Of a stretch of 64,000 nucleotides of DNA, positions 8,023-16,245 are shown piece after piece. Numbering within the stretch: position 1 is the stretch's first letter; each line of letters begins with the position of its first letter. The notes beneath the pieces were generated by a model that was not told the origin of the DNA, searched no databases, and saw nothing but the letters and a program-made list of their open reading frames with translations. The position numbers and the translations under genes are program-made. The stretch spans positions 1-64,000 of the forward strand of contig MGOY01000025.1 of the NCBI GenBank assembly GCA_001797275.1. Reading direction: 5' to 3'. The stretch comes from Clostridiales bacterium GWF2_38_85 (GTDB taxonomy: Bacteria; Bacillota; Clostridia; Oscillospirales; CAG-382).

Positions 8023-8370
8023 ATGCCCAATAAAGATGAAATTTTCGAAAATGAGCTTTTTACTCTGACTGACGAAGAAGGAAACGAAAGCCAGTTCGAA
8101 ATGCTCGGTTCAATAGAGCTTGACGGTAAGAATTATGTTGCTCTTGTACCGACAGAAGGCGATCAGGACGAATATGTTATCCTGAAGCTTGAGTATGATG
8201 AAAATGATGGTGAAGTACTTGTCACGATAGATGACGACGAAGAGTTTGACAAGGTTGCGGATGAATTCGAAGACGCCTTCATGGGTGAATTTGACTGCGA
8301 TGAAAACGGCTTCTCTGTTGAGGATGACGAAGAAGATTCCGACGAAGAAGATGAACAGGACGAAGAATAA
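8023..8370 (+). CDS. DUF1292 domain-containing acidic protein
   Basis: The 115-residue protein is very acidic, with a C-terminal tail of almost only Asp and Glu. The N-terminal half (FTLTDEEGNESQFEMLGSI, followed by YVALVPT) matches the short beta-rich DUF1292 (YrzB-like) family common in Firmicutes. The function of the family is unknown. The RBS is AAAGGATGG. It lies 30 nt downstream of ispH-S1, probably in the same operon. The opposite strand also has a long open frame, but that is a shadow of the repetitive acidic codons. Confidence 0.85.
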   Translation: MPNKDEIFENELFTLTDEEGNESQFEMLGSIELDGKNYVALVPTEGDQDEYVILKLEYDENDGEVLVTIDDDEEFDKVADEFEDAFMGEFDCDENGFSVEDDEEDSDEEDEQDEE

Positions 8371-8442
8371 TATTCTTTGATAATTGTACACATTTATATT
8401 CAGTTACAGCATATAATAATAATGTGATTAATTTTAGAATAC

Positions 8443-8630
8443 TTCCTGCGGGGCCCGTGAGCCTTTTATGTAAAAACCCACAATAACGATTAGGAGTCCT
8501 GTCTTCTGTAATGGGAACGCAGACCTCTCGCGAAATGCGAATTTCTCGAATGTTGGGAGCGCAAAATTACAGAGCGGACACCGTCCTGCACAGCAGGGTT
8601 TCGTTCGTAAAGGCCACGACCGAGCGGGTA
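8443..8630 (+). ncRNA. ssrS: Probable 6S RNA
   Basis: This gene-free stretch folds like 6S RNA. A terminal stem joins CCTGC (8445-8449) to GCGGG (8624-8628) and continues with GG/CC and CGTG.GCC/GGCC.ACG pairs. A large central bubble follows (about 8464-8490 opposite 8590-8610). The distal arm includes AGGA/TCCT, TGTC/GACA and CTGTAAT/ATTACAG (8504-8510 with 8566-8572). The 3' side of the bubble can form a small hairpin, CCTGCacaGCAGG, as seen in other 6S RNAs. About 188 nt is the right size, and a terminator follows at once. 6S RNA binds sigma-A RNA polymerase and dampens transcription in stationary phase. No clear SRP RNA, RNase P or tmRNA signature was seen. Confidence 0.72.
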
Positions 8631-8667
8631 AAAAACGGTGCTGTCATTGCTGACAGCACCGTTTTTT
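8631..8667 (+). terminator. Strong bidirectional terminator
   Basis: ACGGTGCTGTCA and TGACAGCACCGT form a perfect 12-bp stem with a 4-nt loop. It is preceded by a run of A and followed by six T, so it can stop both the RNA gene on the left and the convergent aldo/keto reductase gene on the right. Confidence 0.9.
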
Positions 8668-8692
8668 ACTTTTTAAAAATTTATGGGTTATT

Positions 8693-9676
8693 TTATCCTA
8701 ATATTTTATCAATCTCTGTCTGCTCATCAGCGTTCAATGGTGGCATTTTGACAATCGCTGCATTTTCGATAATCTGCTCAGGTTTTGATGCACCGATCAG
8801 CACACTGGTCATCTCGGATCTTCTCATAACCCAAAGAAGAGCCAATTGCGCAAGTTTAATTCCTCTTGATTTTGCGATTTCGTTCAGCATAATTATTTTA
8901 TTAAGCTTTTCTTCGGTTATGTCTTCTTTTTTCAAATAATAACCTTTTGCAATTCTCGAATCGGTAGGTATACCCTGAATATATCTATCGGTAAGTTGTC
9001 CCTGAGCAAGCGGTGAGAATGCAATGCTGCCAATACCGGTTTCGTTGATCGCGTCAAACAGCCCTCTCTCACTTGTACGATTGAACATACTGTAGGAATG
9101 CTGATGTATCAGGCATCTTACACCGCAGCGGTTAAGTTCTGCAACGGCTGCTCTGGTTTGATCGGGATTGTAGTTTGAGATACCGACATAAAGCGCCTTG
9201 CCCTGTCTAACTATATCCGCAAGCGCTCCCATTGTTTCTTCGATCGGGGTGTCAGTATCGGGACGGTGCGAATAAAATATGTCAAAATACTCAAGTCCGG
9301 TGCGTTTTAAGCTTTGATTTATACTTGCCATCAAGTATTTTCTTGATCCAAAATCTCCGTACGGTCCTTCCCACATTCCATACCCTGCTTTTGATGAGAC
9401 TATAATCTGGTCACGGTATGCACCAAGCTCCATATTCAAGTGTCTGCCGAAATTAGTTTCAGCCGAACCGGGAGGTGGACCATAGTTGTTGGCGAGATCG
9501 AAATGCGTTATACCGAGATCAAAAGCAGTCATAAGCATATTACCCATGTTTTCAAAGTTCTCTTTGAAACCGAAGTTATACCACATTCCCAAGGATAAAA
9601 ACGGTAGCTTCAAACCACTTTCCCCGCAATAATTGTACTTCATACCGTCATATCTATCTGCTTTTGCAAGATACAT
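8693..9676 (-). CDS. Aldo/keto reductase, YghZ/L-glyceraldehyde-3-phosphate reductase-like
   Basis: The 327-residue protein is a (beta/alpha)8 aldo/keto reductase. The N terminus reads YNYCGESGLKLPFLSLGMWY, as in the E. coli YghZ/Kv-beta-like group. FDLANNYGPPPGSAE carries the Asp and catalytic Tyr. The C-terminal NADPH-binding segment is VLIGASKPEQIIENA. Such enzymes reduce aldehydes, including L-glyceraldehyde 3-phosphate and methylglyoxal, with NADPH. A clear AGGAGG stands before the ATG. It is a single gene, convergent with the 6S RNA terminator, and is followed upstream on the same strand by a phosphotransferase gene. Confidence 0.9.
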   Translation of the reverse strand: MYLAKADRYDGMKYNYCGESGLKLPFLSLGMWYNFGFKENFENMGNMLMTAFDLGITHFDLANNYGPPPGSAETNFGRHLNMELGAYRDQIIVSSKAGYGMWEGPYGDFGSRKYLMASINQSLKRTGLEYFDIFYSHRPDTDTPIEETMGALADIVRQGKALYVGISNYNPDQTRAAVAELNRCGVRCLIHQHSYSMFNRTSERGLFDAINETGIGSIAFSPLAQGQLTDRYIQGIPTDSRIAKGYYLKKEDITEEKLNKIIMLNEIAKSRGIKLAQLALLWVMRRSEMTSVLIGASKPEQIIENAAIVKMPPLNADEQTEIDKILG

Positions 9677-9716
9677 AAATAAACCTCCTATTAAACATTT
9701 AATTTTAAAGCAATTA

Positions 9717-10709
9717 TTATTTATTGAAAATCCTATTATCCCACATTTTAATATTCCCGATGAAAAAGTCGAAATAACCCTTGCTGAAAATCTGACAGCC
9801 TAAGTTTCTTTCCACTAAATCCGCATGAACACCCATAACCCATAATCCTCGTAATGCTGCAAATGCATTTATTGCAAGTAATTCATTCTTATCCAAAATT
9901 CGAACAGCATTATAACCTTCAAGAAATGTTTTCCACTCTTCGCTTTCTATAAATTTCTCGTTTGATAATGTATTGTTCCATAAATATATACAAATGTCAT
10001 GTGCCCGCCAGCCATAACCCATACAATCAAAATCAAAGAAAATTGGATTTTCACCTATAAAATAAAAATTTGATTGCTGAATATCCCCATGGCAGAATCC
10101 GTAATACGGTTTATCGGTTGTCAGCTTTTCGCTGATATACTTAGCAAGTCTATTTGAAGCTTCAACAAGATATTCATGATCATTCATCCGATTATTCAGA
10201 TGAGGTTTTATCAGCCTAAGCGGGTTCTCTGTCAATTGAAATATATCGATCGACGCACGATTTAAAACTACATTATTGTTATCGGTAATCGTGTGTATTC
10301 TTGCAACGTTGGTTCCGACATTATGTATTTTTTTCAAGTTATCTCCTGAAGGATTGTTTTTTGCTTCATTAAATAACATTGCATATCTAATTCCTTCCGG
10401 AGCATTTATTGACCATATACAATTTTCATCTTTACAATGAACCGGTGTTGCTACAAAAATATCATTGTCATTAAGTAAGTTTATAATATATGCTTCATCC
10501 ACATAATCCTGATATTCATATACATCTGTAAATGAAATTCTTAAAAAGTATCTTTTGCCTTCTGTTTCTATAATATAAACATCATTCATTCCCCTGCGAA
10601 ACAAATTACAGGTTATCGGTTCTTTTACCTCATATCTGTAAAGCAATTCATTTATTAAAGCATTTTGATTAAGTTGCGAACAACGTACCGGGAAATATGT
10701 TTCGCTCAT
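9717..10709 (-). CDS. Aminoglycoside phosphotransferase/homoserine kinase II-like kinase
   Basis: This 330-residue protein has the APH fold. YFLRISF is in the N-lobe lysine position. YGFCHGDIQQSNFYF (about residues 205-220) contains the catalytic Asp in the Brenner motif HGD and the metal-binding Asn. FFDFDCMGYGWRAHDI is the second metal site. The family includes homoserine kinase type II, choline/ethanolamine kinases and antibiotic phosphotransferases; nothing here shows which substrate is used. The RBS is AAAAGGAATGG. It has its own consensus promoter, divergent from rsmE. Confidence 0.8.
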   Translation of the reverse strand: MSETYFPVRCSQLNQNALINELLYRYEVKEPITCNLFRRGMNDVYIIETEGKRYFLRISFTDVYEYQDYVDEAYIINLLNDNDIFVATPVHCKDENCIWSINAPEGIRYAMLFNEAKNNPSGDNLKKIHNVGTNVARIHTITDNNNVVLNRASIDIFQLTENPLRLIKPHLNNRMNDHEYLVEASNRLAKYISEKLTTDKPYYGFCHGDIQQSNFYFIGENPIFFDFDCMGYGWRAHDICIYLWNNTLSNEKFIESEEWKTFLEGYNAVRILDKNELLAINAFAALRGLWVMGVHADLVERNLGCQIFSKGYFDFFIGNIKMWDNRIFNK

Positions 10710-10777
10710 AAAATATGACCATTCCTTTTCTCGGCTTTATACCTAAAGCGACCGTTTTGTTTTTAATTATAATAATT

Positions 10778-10806
10778 ATAATAGAGGATTTTTTTGTTAT
10801 TGTCAA
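10778..10806 (-). promoter_or_regulatory. Promoter of the phosphotransferase gene
   Basis: On the minus strand TTGACA (10806-10801) and TATTAT (10783-10778) are 17 bp apart. It is divergent from the rsmE promoter, whose -35 begins 42 bp away. Confidence 0.75.
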
Positions 10807-10848
10807 TAAAAATATATAAAAAAACTGCTATGTATTGTTGCAATATGA

Positions 10849-10877
10849 TTGACAAAAATAATAAACAATAGTATAAT
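10849..10877 (+). promoter_or_regulatory. Promoter of rsmE
   Basis: A perfect consensus pair, TTGACA (10849-10854) and TATAAT (10872-10877), with 17 bp between, 38 bp upstream of the start codon. Confidence 0.85.
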
Positions 10878-10915
10878 TGAGCTATATTTTAATTTTTTAG
10901 AATCAGAGGTATCCA

Positions 10916-11674
10916 ATGACCGTCGGCAGAATTTTTATTTTCGATGAAAATCCCGGACAAATAATAACCGTAAGCGGTAGTGATATGCATCATATCAAAA
11001 ATGTTCTCAGAATGAAGCTTGGGGACACAATAATAGTTTGTAATTCTCAGGGCAATGAATACAGAACAACTATAACCGAAATGAACAGCAACATAAAGCT
11101 GAATGTTGAAGAAATAAATAAAACCAATTCTGAGCTTCCGGTCTGTGTTACACTTTATCAAGCATTCCCCAAAGGCGATAAGATGGATATAATTATCCAG
11201 AAATGTACCGAACTTGGGATAAACAGAATAGTTCCGGTCATGAGCGACAGATGTGTTGTGAAGCTTGATTCAAAGAGTGTTGAAAATAAAAAAGCACGCT
11301 TTATTCGTATTGCTGAAAGTGCGGCAAAGCAAAGCGGCAGAAGCATTATACCCGAAGTTACACTACCTGTGACATTCGGTCAGGCTATCAGTGAAATCAA
11401 AACTGCGAATCTCGGGTTTGTATGCTATGAGGGTGAAGTCACAACACAACTGCATAATGTTCTGACTGGCTTCAAATCGACCGGATTTGAATTAAATCCG
11501 TTTGATAAAAAAAGTATTGCATTCTTTATCGGGCCTGAGGGCGGACTGTCACTTGATGAAGCAGACACAGCTAAAAATAGCGGATTAATTATAACAGGAC
11601 TGGGGAAAAGAATTCTGAGGACAGAAACTGCTCCTATTTTTGTCATGTCTGCAATATCTTTTATGTTTCAATAA
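10916..11674 (+). CDS. rsmE: 16S rRNA (uracil-1498-N3)-methyltransferase
   Basis: This SPOUT-fold enzyme methylates U1498 of 16S rRNA with S-adenosylmethionine. The C-terminal knot motifs are intact: FFIGPEGGLS (about residues 203-212) and LGKRILRTETAPI near the end. The N-terminal PUA-like part contains HHIKNVLRMKLGD, also typical. Length (252 aa) is normal. GAGG stands 7 nt before the ATG. It appears to be a single-gene transcript; a family 1 palindromic element lies 124 bp past its stop codon. Confidence 0.95.
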   Translation: MTVGRIFIFDENPGQIITVSGSDMHHIKNVLRMKLGDTIIVCNSQGNEYRTTITEMNSNIKLNVEEINKTNSELPVCVTLYQAFPKGDKMDIIIQKCTELGINRIVPVMSDRCVVKLDSKSVENKKARFIRIAESAAKQSGRSIIPEVTLPVTFGQAISEIKTANLGFVCYEGEVTTQLHNVLTGFKSTGFELNPFDKKSIAFFIGPEGGLSLDEADTAKNSGLIITGLGKRILRTETAPIFVMSAISFMFQ

Positions 11675-11728
11675 CGCTACACACTGATTTAAACATTGTT
11701 TTTGTTAAAAAAATATATATTATTATGC

Positions 11729-11757
11729 TTGAAAAATAAAAGCGATTGTAGTATAAT
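11729..11757 (+). promoter_or_regulatory. Promoter of the PucR-like gene and ftsEX region
   Basis: TTGAAA (11729-11734) and TATAAT (11752-11757) are 17 bp apart. A start near 11764 would place the palindromic element at 11798-11901 and the inverted repeat at 11970-11998 inside a leader of about 290 nt. Confidence 0.65.
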
Positions 11758-11797
11758 ATATAATGTATATAAATTATATTAATCCGGCAAATAAATT

Positions 11798-11901
11798 TAT
11801 ATTAAACTAATAAATGAATTACTACAGCAATTTGAAAAATGCCTATACTTTTTGGCTTTTTCAAATTAATAAAATCACAATTCATTTGTTAGTTTAATAT
11901 A
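11798..11901. repeat. Family 1 palindromic element, copy B
   Basis: The 104-bp element has 23-bp terminal inverted repeats with a single mismatch (TATATTAAACTAATAAATGA... and its partner). The centre is palindromic too, with TTTGAAAAA opposite CTTTTTCAAA. It matches the reverse complement of copy A at 2406-2510 over nearly all its length, including the ends and the TTAATAA.ATCACAATTCAT segment. There is no ORF in it. Together with 11970-11998 it accounts for most of the 382-bp gap between rsmE and the PucR-like gene. Confidence 0.85.
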
Positions 11902-11969
11902 GATACAGAAACTGAGTTTTTGTTATTTATATATTGTCAATAATTGGCGTATATGTTGTTTTTATATAA

Positions 11970-11998
11970 CAACAAATGAACCTGTCATTCATTTGTTG
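11970..11998. repeat. Perfect inverted repeat sharing the family 1 core
   Basis: CAACAAATGAA (11970-11980) and TTCATTTGTTG (11988-11998) are perfect 11-bp inverted repeats with a 7-nt spacer, 58 bp before the PucR-like start codon. AACAAATGAA is also the core of the family 1 terminal repeats, so this may be a shortened relative. It could alternatively be an operator site. Confidence 0.55.
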
Positions 11999-12056
11999 AT
12001 TTTGTGTTTTTATGCAAAGCTTTAGGTACGGAAATTAGGAAAGGGTGTTGAATTTC

Positions 12057-13142
12057 ATGTCAAATAAATTGTTTCAAGGCTTAATATATCAGATGAAAGA
12101 TGCGGTAACCCGCACCATAGGTGTAATTGATGAGAAAGGTGTTATCGTCGCTTGCAGCCAGCTGACAAAAATCGGTGAGGTTCATCGGGATATAGTCGAA
12201 GAGATAACATATTCCTTTGATACTCTTGTAATGAGTGGCTATACTTATAAACCAATGGGTTCACACGCAAGAATTGAATACGTTGTATTCGTTCAAGGTG
12301 AGGACGAAGAGGCAAAAAGCATTGCCGGTCTGCTCTCAATAACACTGACAAATGTCAAAACCCTATATGATGAAAAATATGATAAAGCAAGCTTTATTAA
12401 GAATATAATTCTTGACAACATTCTTCCCGGCGATATTTATACAAAGGCGAAGGAACTTCATTTTGATAATGAAGTACATCGTTGTGTTTATCTGATCCGC
12501 TTTAACTCCAAAACCGAAGTTAGTCCGTTTGATATTTTACAAAACCTTTTTCCGGATAAAAACAAGGATTATTGTATAACTATATCTGAGAGCGAAGTTG
12601 TTTTGGTTAAGGAACTTAAATTCGCAGCCGAACAGCGCAACACTGAAACAATAGCAAAAACTATCGTTGACACTGTTTCAACCGAATTCTATGCAAAAGT
12701 TTCGATCGGTATCGGAACAACAGTTACCAATGTACGTGATCTTGCGCATTCGTTCAAGGATGCTCAGGTTGCTCTCGAGGTAGGAAAGGTATTTGATACA
12801 GATAAAAATATCATTAAATATGAGACATTGGGTATAGGTCGTTTGATTTATCAACTACCGACAACACTTTGTGAAATGTTTCTGCAGGAAGTATTCAAAC
12901 GCGGTTCGCTTGAATCACTTGACAGAGAAACTCTGATGACAATCCAGGCATTCTTCGACAATAATTTAAATGTTTCCGAAACCTCAAGAAAGCTCTTCGT
13001 TCATAGAAACACTCTTGTCTATCGTCTTGACAAGATACGCAAGCTGACAGGACTTGACCTCCGTGAATTTGACCATGCAATAACCTTTAAGGTTGCGTTG
13101 ATGGTTAAAAAATACCTTATTTCTAAGCCTGTGAAATTTTAA
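12057..13142 (+). CDS. PucR/CdaR-like transcriptional regulator
   Basis: The C-terminal 60 residues are a PucR-type helix-turn-helix: NNLNVSETSRKLFVHRNTLV, then YRLDKIRKLTGLDLREFDHA. The N-terminal part (GVIDEKGVIVACS, then KIGEVH) resembles the small-molecule sensory domain of CdaR-type regulators. The middle part (about 130-270) is GGDEF-like in arrangement, as in CdaR proteins. The effector is unknown. The start was set at ATG 12057 after AGGAAAGGG; an in-frame TTG (12048) and GTG (12045) are alternatives. It lies 22 bp before ftsE and may be co-transcribed with the division genes, so it could tie wall remodelling to a metabolic signal (inference). Confidence 0.75.
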   Translation: MSNKLFQGLIYQMKDAVTRTIGVIDEKGVIVACSQLTKIGEVHRDIVEEITYSFDTLVMSGYTYKPMGSHARIEYVVFVQGEDEEAKSIAGLLSITLTNVKTLYDEKYDKASFIKNIILDNILPGDIYTKAKELHFDNEVHRCVYLIRFNSKTEVSPFDILQNLFPDKNKDYCITISESEVVLVKELKFAAEQRNTETIAKTIVDTVSTEFYAKVSIGIGTTVTNVRDLAHSFKDAQVALEVGKVFDTDKNIIKYETLGIGRLIYQLPTTLCEMFLQEVFKRGSLESLDRETLMTIQAFFDNNLNVSETSRKLFVHRNTLVYRLDKIRKLTGLDLREFDHAITFKVALMVKKYLISKPVKF

Positions 13143-13164
13143 ATCGCAATCAAAGGAAACCAAA

Positions 13165-13848
13165 ATGATAGAGTTTAAAAATGTCTCCAAGACCTACCCC
13201 AACGGCACAGTAGCGTTGAGGAACATCAACCTGACCATTGCTGACGGCGAGTTTACTTTTATTGTGGGGCATTCGGGCGCCGGCAAAACAACAATGACAA
13301 AGCTTTTGCTGCGTGAGGAATGCATTACATCCGGCTCACTCAAGGTAAATAATTATAAACTTGAAAAGATACGCCAGAGCAAGGTGCCCTATCTACGCAG
13401 AGAAATGGGAGTTGTATTTCAGGACTTCAGGCTGTTCAACAATATGACTGTTTACGAAAATGTTGCGTTTGCAATGCGTGTTATCGGCGAACCGAACCGT
13501 ATTATCAGAAAAAGAGTTCCCTATTTTTTGAATCTTGTAAATCTGACAGATAAATGTGACAGATTCCCGCATGAGCTTTCAGGCGGTGAACAGCAAAGAG
13601 TCGCTTTTGCAAGAGCACTTGTCAACAACCCTAAAATAATTATAGCGGACGAGCCTACCGGAAATGTTGATCCGCAGATGTCACTTGAAATAATTGATCT
13701 TTTAATTCGTATAAATAAGCTTGATAAAACTGTTATCGTCGTAACTCATGAAAAATCACTCGTTGATTACTTTAAAAAGCGTGTTGTTTGTATAAATGAT
13801 GGCCGCATCGTCAGCGATAAAATCGGGGGTATGTACGATGCGAATTAG
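13165..13848 (+). CDS. ftsE: Cell division ATP-binding protein FtsE
   Basis: This is the ABC ATPase of the FtsEX complex, which transmits ATP-driven changes through FtsX to a periplasmic-side peptidoglycan hydrolase activator. Walker A is GHSGAGKTT (about residues 36-44), the signature is LSGGEQQRVAFARAL and Walker B is IIIADEPTGNVDP. The Q-loop VFQDFRLF and switch VVTHE are also present. Length (227 aa) is typical. The RBS is AAAGGAAA. It overlaps ftsX by 11 nt. Confidence 0.96.
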   Translation: MIEFKNVSKTYPNGTVALRNINLTIADGEFTFIVGHSGAGKTTMTKLLLREECITSGSLKVNNYKLEKIRQSKVPYLRREMGVVFQDFRLFNNMTVYENVAFAMRVIGEPNRIIRKRVPYFLNLVNLTDKCDRFPHELSGGEQQRVAFARALVNNPKIIIADEPTGNVDPQMSLEIIDLLIRINKLDKTVIVVTHEKSLVDYFKKRVVCINDGRIVSDKIGGMYDAN

Positions 13849-14743
13849 CAATATATTGTATTTTTTCAAGCAGGGTTTTCATGGTATTATTCGAAATGCG
13901 GTTATGTCAACAGCATCAATATTAATCCTTATGTCCTCAATGCTTGTCTTAGGCTCATTTTGGATGATAATCACCAATATAAACAATTACATGAGTACAA
14001 TTGACGACCTGAATATGGTAGTTCTATATCTTGCCGAGGATACAGATGATGCAAGAGCTGCCACAATAGGTGATGAAATAAAAGCAATGGATAATGTCGC
14101 AAGTGTCACATTTATATCAAAAGAAGAAGCTCTTGATAAAATGCTTGAAAAATATGATGAAACACAAAGAGAACTTATAAAAGAGTACACAAAAGTCAAT
14201 CCTTTACCCGATTCATATCAAATTGTTTTTACAGATATAGAAAAATCCTCTTCCCTTTTATATCAATTATCTAATATCGACGGAATAGATAAAAGTGTAA
14301 AAGAAAACCCAAAGAGTAATATTGATCTTGCAAACAAGGTTGATAATTTCAAGAACGGTATTACGATGATTTGTATGTGGCTTCTTATCATACTGCTGGT
14401 TGTATCATTGTTTGTTATCATGAATACAATCAGGCTGACTGTTTTTGCAAGACGGCATGAAATAATTATCATGCGGTATGTCGGTGCAACCTCAAGGTTT
14501 ATCATAGCTCCGTTTCTTGTTGAAGGTATTATAATCGGTGTCGTATCAGCAGCGATTGCATTTGGGTTTCAATACTACCTTTACAATTATATCATGTTGG
14601 GTATGCTTGGTAATATAGACCTATCCGGATTGATTCCGTTCTCACAGTTCAGAGATATTACTGCATTAGCATTCCTTGGCGTCGGTTTATTTGCCGGTAT
14701 TATAGGAAGCTCGATGTCGATGAGAAAGTTTTTAAAAGTATAA
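13838..14743 (+). CDS. ftsX: Cell division permease-like protein FtsX
   Basis: The start is ATG 13838 (MRISNILYFFKQGFHG), preceded by GGGGGT and overlapping the end of ftsE; a longer upstream frame is just the ftsE shadow. FtsX topology is clear: one membrane helix (about 20-42), a large extracellular loop (about 43-170), then three helices toward the C terminus. The basic ARRHEIIIMRYVGAT segment between helices is the family signature. Partner of FtsE and, by position, of the M23 protein encoded next. Confidence 0.95.
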   Translation: MRISNILYFFKQGFHGIIRNAVMSTASILILMSSMLVLGSFWMIITNINNYMSTIDDLNMVVLYLAEDTDDARAATIGDEIKAMDNVASVTFISKEEALDKMLEKYDETQRELIKEYTKVNPLPDSYQIVFTDIEKSSSLLYQLSNIDGIDKSVKENPKSNIDLANKVDNFKNGITMICMWLLIILLVVSLFVIMNTIRLTVFARRHEIIIMRYVGATSRFIIAPFLVEGIIIGVVSAAIAFGFQYYLYNYIMLGMLGNIDLSGLIPFSQFRDITALAFLGVGLFAGIIGSSMSMRKFLKV

Positions 14744-14819
14744 TTTTTATTTTGTTACTTTGAAAAAGTCTGAAAGTGCTTTTTAAACAATGGCTTTTGT
14801 ATAAAGGATGGTTAAATTT

Positions 14820-16028
14820 ATGTCATTAAAAAAATTTTCAACATTACTTCTTTGTATATACTTCAGTATTATGACAATTATGTTTTCTTCTTTCAATTCA
14901 AATGCATCAACAATAGAAGAAGATAAAGACACGCTCGACCAATATCAGGATGCTTACAACAATGCTAAATCTCAGCGTCAGCAGATACAGCAACAGCTGA
15001 ACAATTTAGAAGGCAGTAAAGCAACAGTTTTGGATGAAAAGAACTCTCTCGAATACGAAATCGGTTATCTTATCAGCGAAATTGATGCATTAAGGGTATT
15101 GATAGAATCATACGATACTGAAATCGAAAAATTGAATGTTCAGATAGAACAGCTTGAAACAAATATTTCTACATATGTTAGCTTGATTAGTGATATAATA
15201 CGATATACATATATGGAGGGTGACGCTTCCTTAATAGAAATTCTTCTCAGCTCTGAGAGTCTTGGAGATTTTCTTTCGAATATTGACTTCTCCTCATATA
15301 TGATCGAATATAACGATAAGCTGCTGACCGACCTTCAGTCAACGGTTGACAGTGTTGAGCATAGTAAAGCAGAATACGAAAATGCAATTTTAAAATACCA
15401 GGAGCTGACTGATGAAAATACAGATTTAAAAGAAGAATATGAGCAAAAAAAAGTTGAGCTTGATGCAAAGATTGCCGAACTAAACCAAAATATCTACCAA
15501 TACCGAAATCTCTACGAAAAACAGAAGCAAGCAGAATCAGATATAACTAAAGCAATATCCGACCTTCAGAAACAGATAAAGGAAAAGGAAATCTACATCG
15601 GAGCATGGGCAAGACCGCTTCCCTATTCCTTTAAAAGAATCAGTTCAGACTGGGGTACTCGTGTATATAATGGAAGATCCGAATTCCATAACGGCGTAGA
15701 CATGCCTGCCCCGCAGGGTACGCCTATATCAGCGGTGCAATCAGGAACAGTAATTATTGCAACCCGTAATGATTTGTCATATGGTTGGTATGTTGTTATT
15801 GATCACGGTGGCGGTGTTTCAACATTATACGGTCATATGATGAGCCAGCCGCTTGTCAATGTCGGTGATAAAGTTTTAAAAGGTGCCGTTATCGGTCTTG
15901 TTGGCAGCACAGGAAAATCAAGCGGTCCTCATCTCCATCTCGGCCTTATGATTGACGGTGCATGGATTAATCCCGAAACACCCGGATATTTTGATTCGTC
16001 TTCATTTGTAAAAGACGCTGACGCTTAA
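14820..16028 (+). CDS. EnvC-like peptidoglycan hydrolase or activator: coiled coil plus M23 domain
   Basis: An N-terminal signal/anchor sequence is followed by a long coiled coil (about residues 30-265) and a C-terminal LytM/M23 domain (about 285-395). The domain keeps zinc ligands: HNGVDMP (His/Asp) and GPHLHLGL (HxH), plus HGGGVSTLYGHM. This is the architecture of EnvC and of the Gram-positive FtsEX partners. The start is ATG 14820, because AAAGGATGG covers the upstream in-frame ATG at 14808. It comes directly after ftsEX, so FtsEX-gated wall cleavage at division or sporulation is the likely role. Since zinc ligands are intact, it may cut peptidoglycan itself. Confidence 0.9.
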   Translation: MSLKKFSTLLLCIYFSIMTIMFSSFNSNASTIEEDKDTLDQYQDAYNNAKSQRQQIQQQLNNLEGSKATVLDEKNSLEYEIGYLISEIDALRVLIESYDTEIEKLNVQIEQLETNISTYVSLISDIIRYTYMEGDASLIEILLSSESLGDFLSNIDFSSYMIEYNDKLLTDLQSTVDSVEHSKAEYENAILKYQELTDENTDLKEEYEQKKVELDAKIAELNQNIYQYRNLYEKQKQAESDITKAISDLQKQIKEKEIYIGAWARPLPYSFKRISSDWGTRVYNGRSEFHNGVDMPAPQGTPISAVQSGTVIIATRNDLSYGWYVVIDHGGGVSTLYGHMMSQPLVNVGDKVLKGAVIGLVGSTGKSSGPHLHLGLMIDGAWINPETPGYFDSSSFVKDADA

Positions 16029-16060
16029 ATTAAATATATTTTTTAATAACAATTCACTCT

Positions 16061-16091
16061 TTCGTCTTTTTTCGGAAAGGCGAAAGAATTT
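16061..16091 (+). terminator. Hairpin after the M23 gene
   Basis: TCTTTCG and CGAAAGA form a 7-bp stem near 16062-16091 with a T-rich interior, followed by TTTGTTATATTTATT. The remaining 154 bp up to the S41 gene is AT-rich. It contains TTTGAAG...CTTCAAA, a hairpin just before the RBS of the next gene. Confidence 0.4.
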
Positions 16092-16245
16092 GTTATATTT
16101 ATTCCGGTAATTGAATAATTAATTAGCAGAACAATAAACCCCTCATATTACCATCTGACAATTGACCATATTATATAAATTTGTCGTTGGTGAATAGAGT
16201 TTGAAGAAAATTTTCAGACTTCAAAAAGAAAGGTTGTTATAATTC

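Noticed and set aside
8163-8393. Open frames on the minus strand opposite the DUF1292 gene, including a Ser-rich one
   Set aside because: They mirror the Asp/Glu-rich codons of the real gene (GAA/GAT reads as TTC/ATC or Ser codons); no RBS or family match.
8443-8630. SRP RNA, RNase P RNA or tmRNA
   Set aside because: Their key motifs (SRP GGAAG/AGCA loop, RNase P GAGGAAAGUC, tmRNA tRNA-like ends) were not found; the fold fits 6S RNA.
8511-8939. 142-codon plus-strand frame across the RNA gene and the aldo/keto reductase end
   Set aside because: It crosses a strong terminator and lies antisense to a well-defined enzyme; the left part is better explained as 6S RNA.
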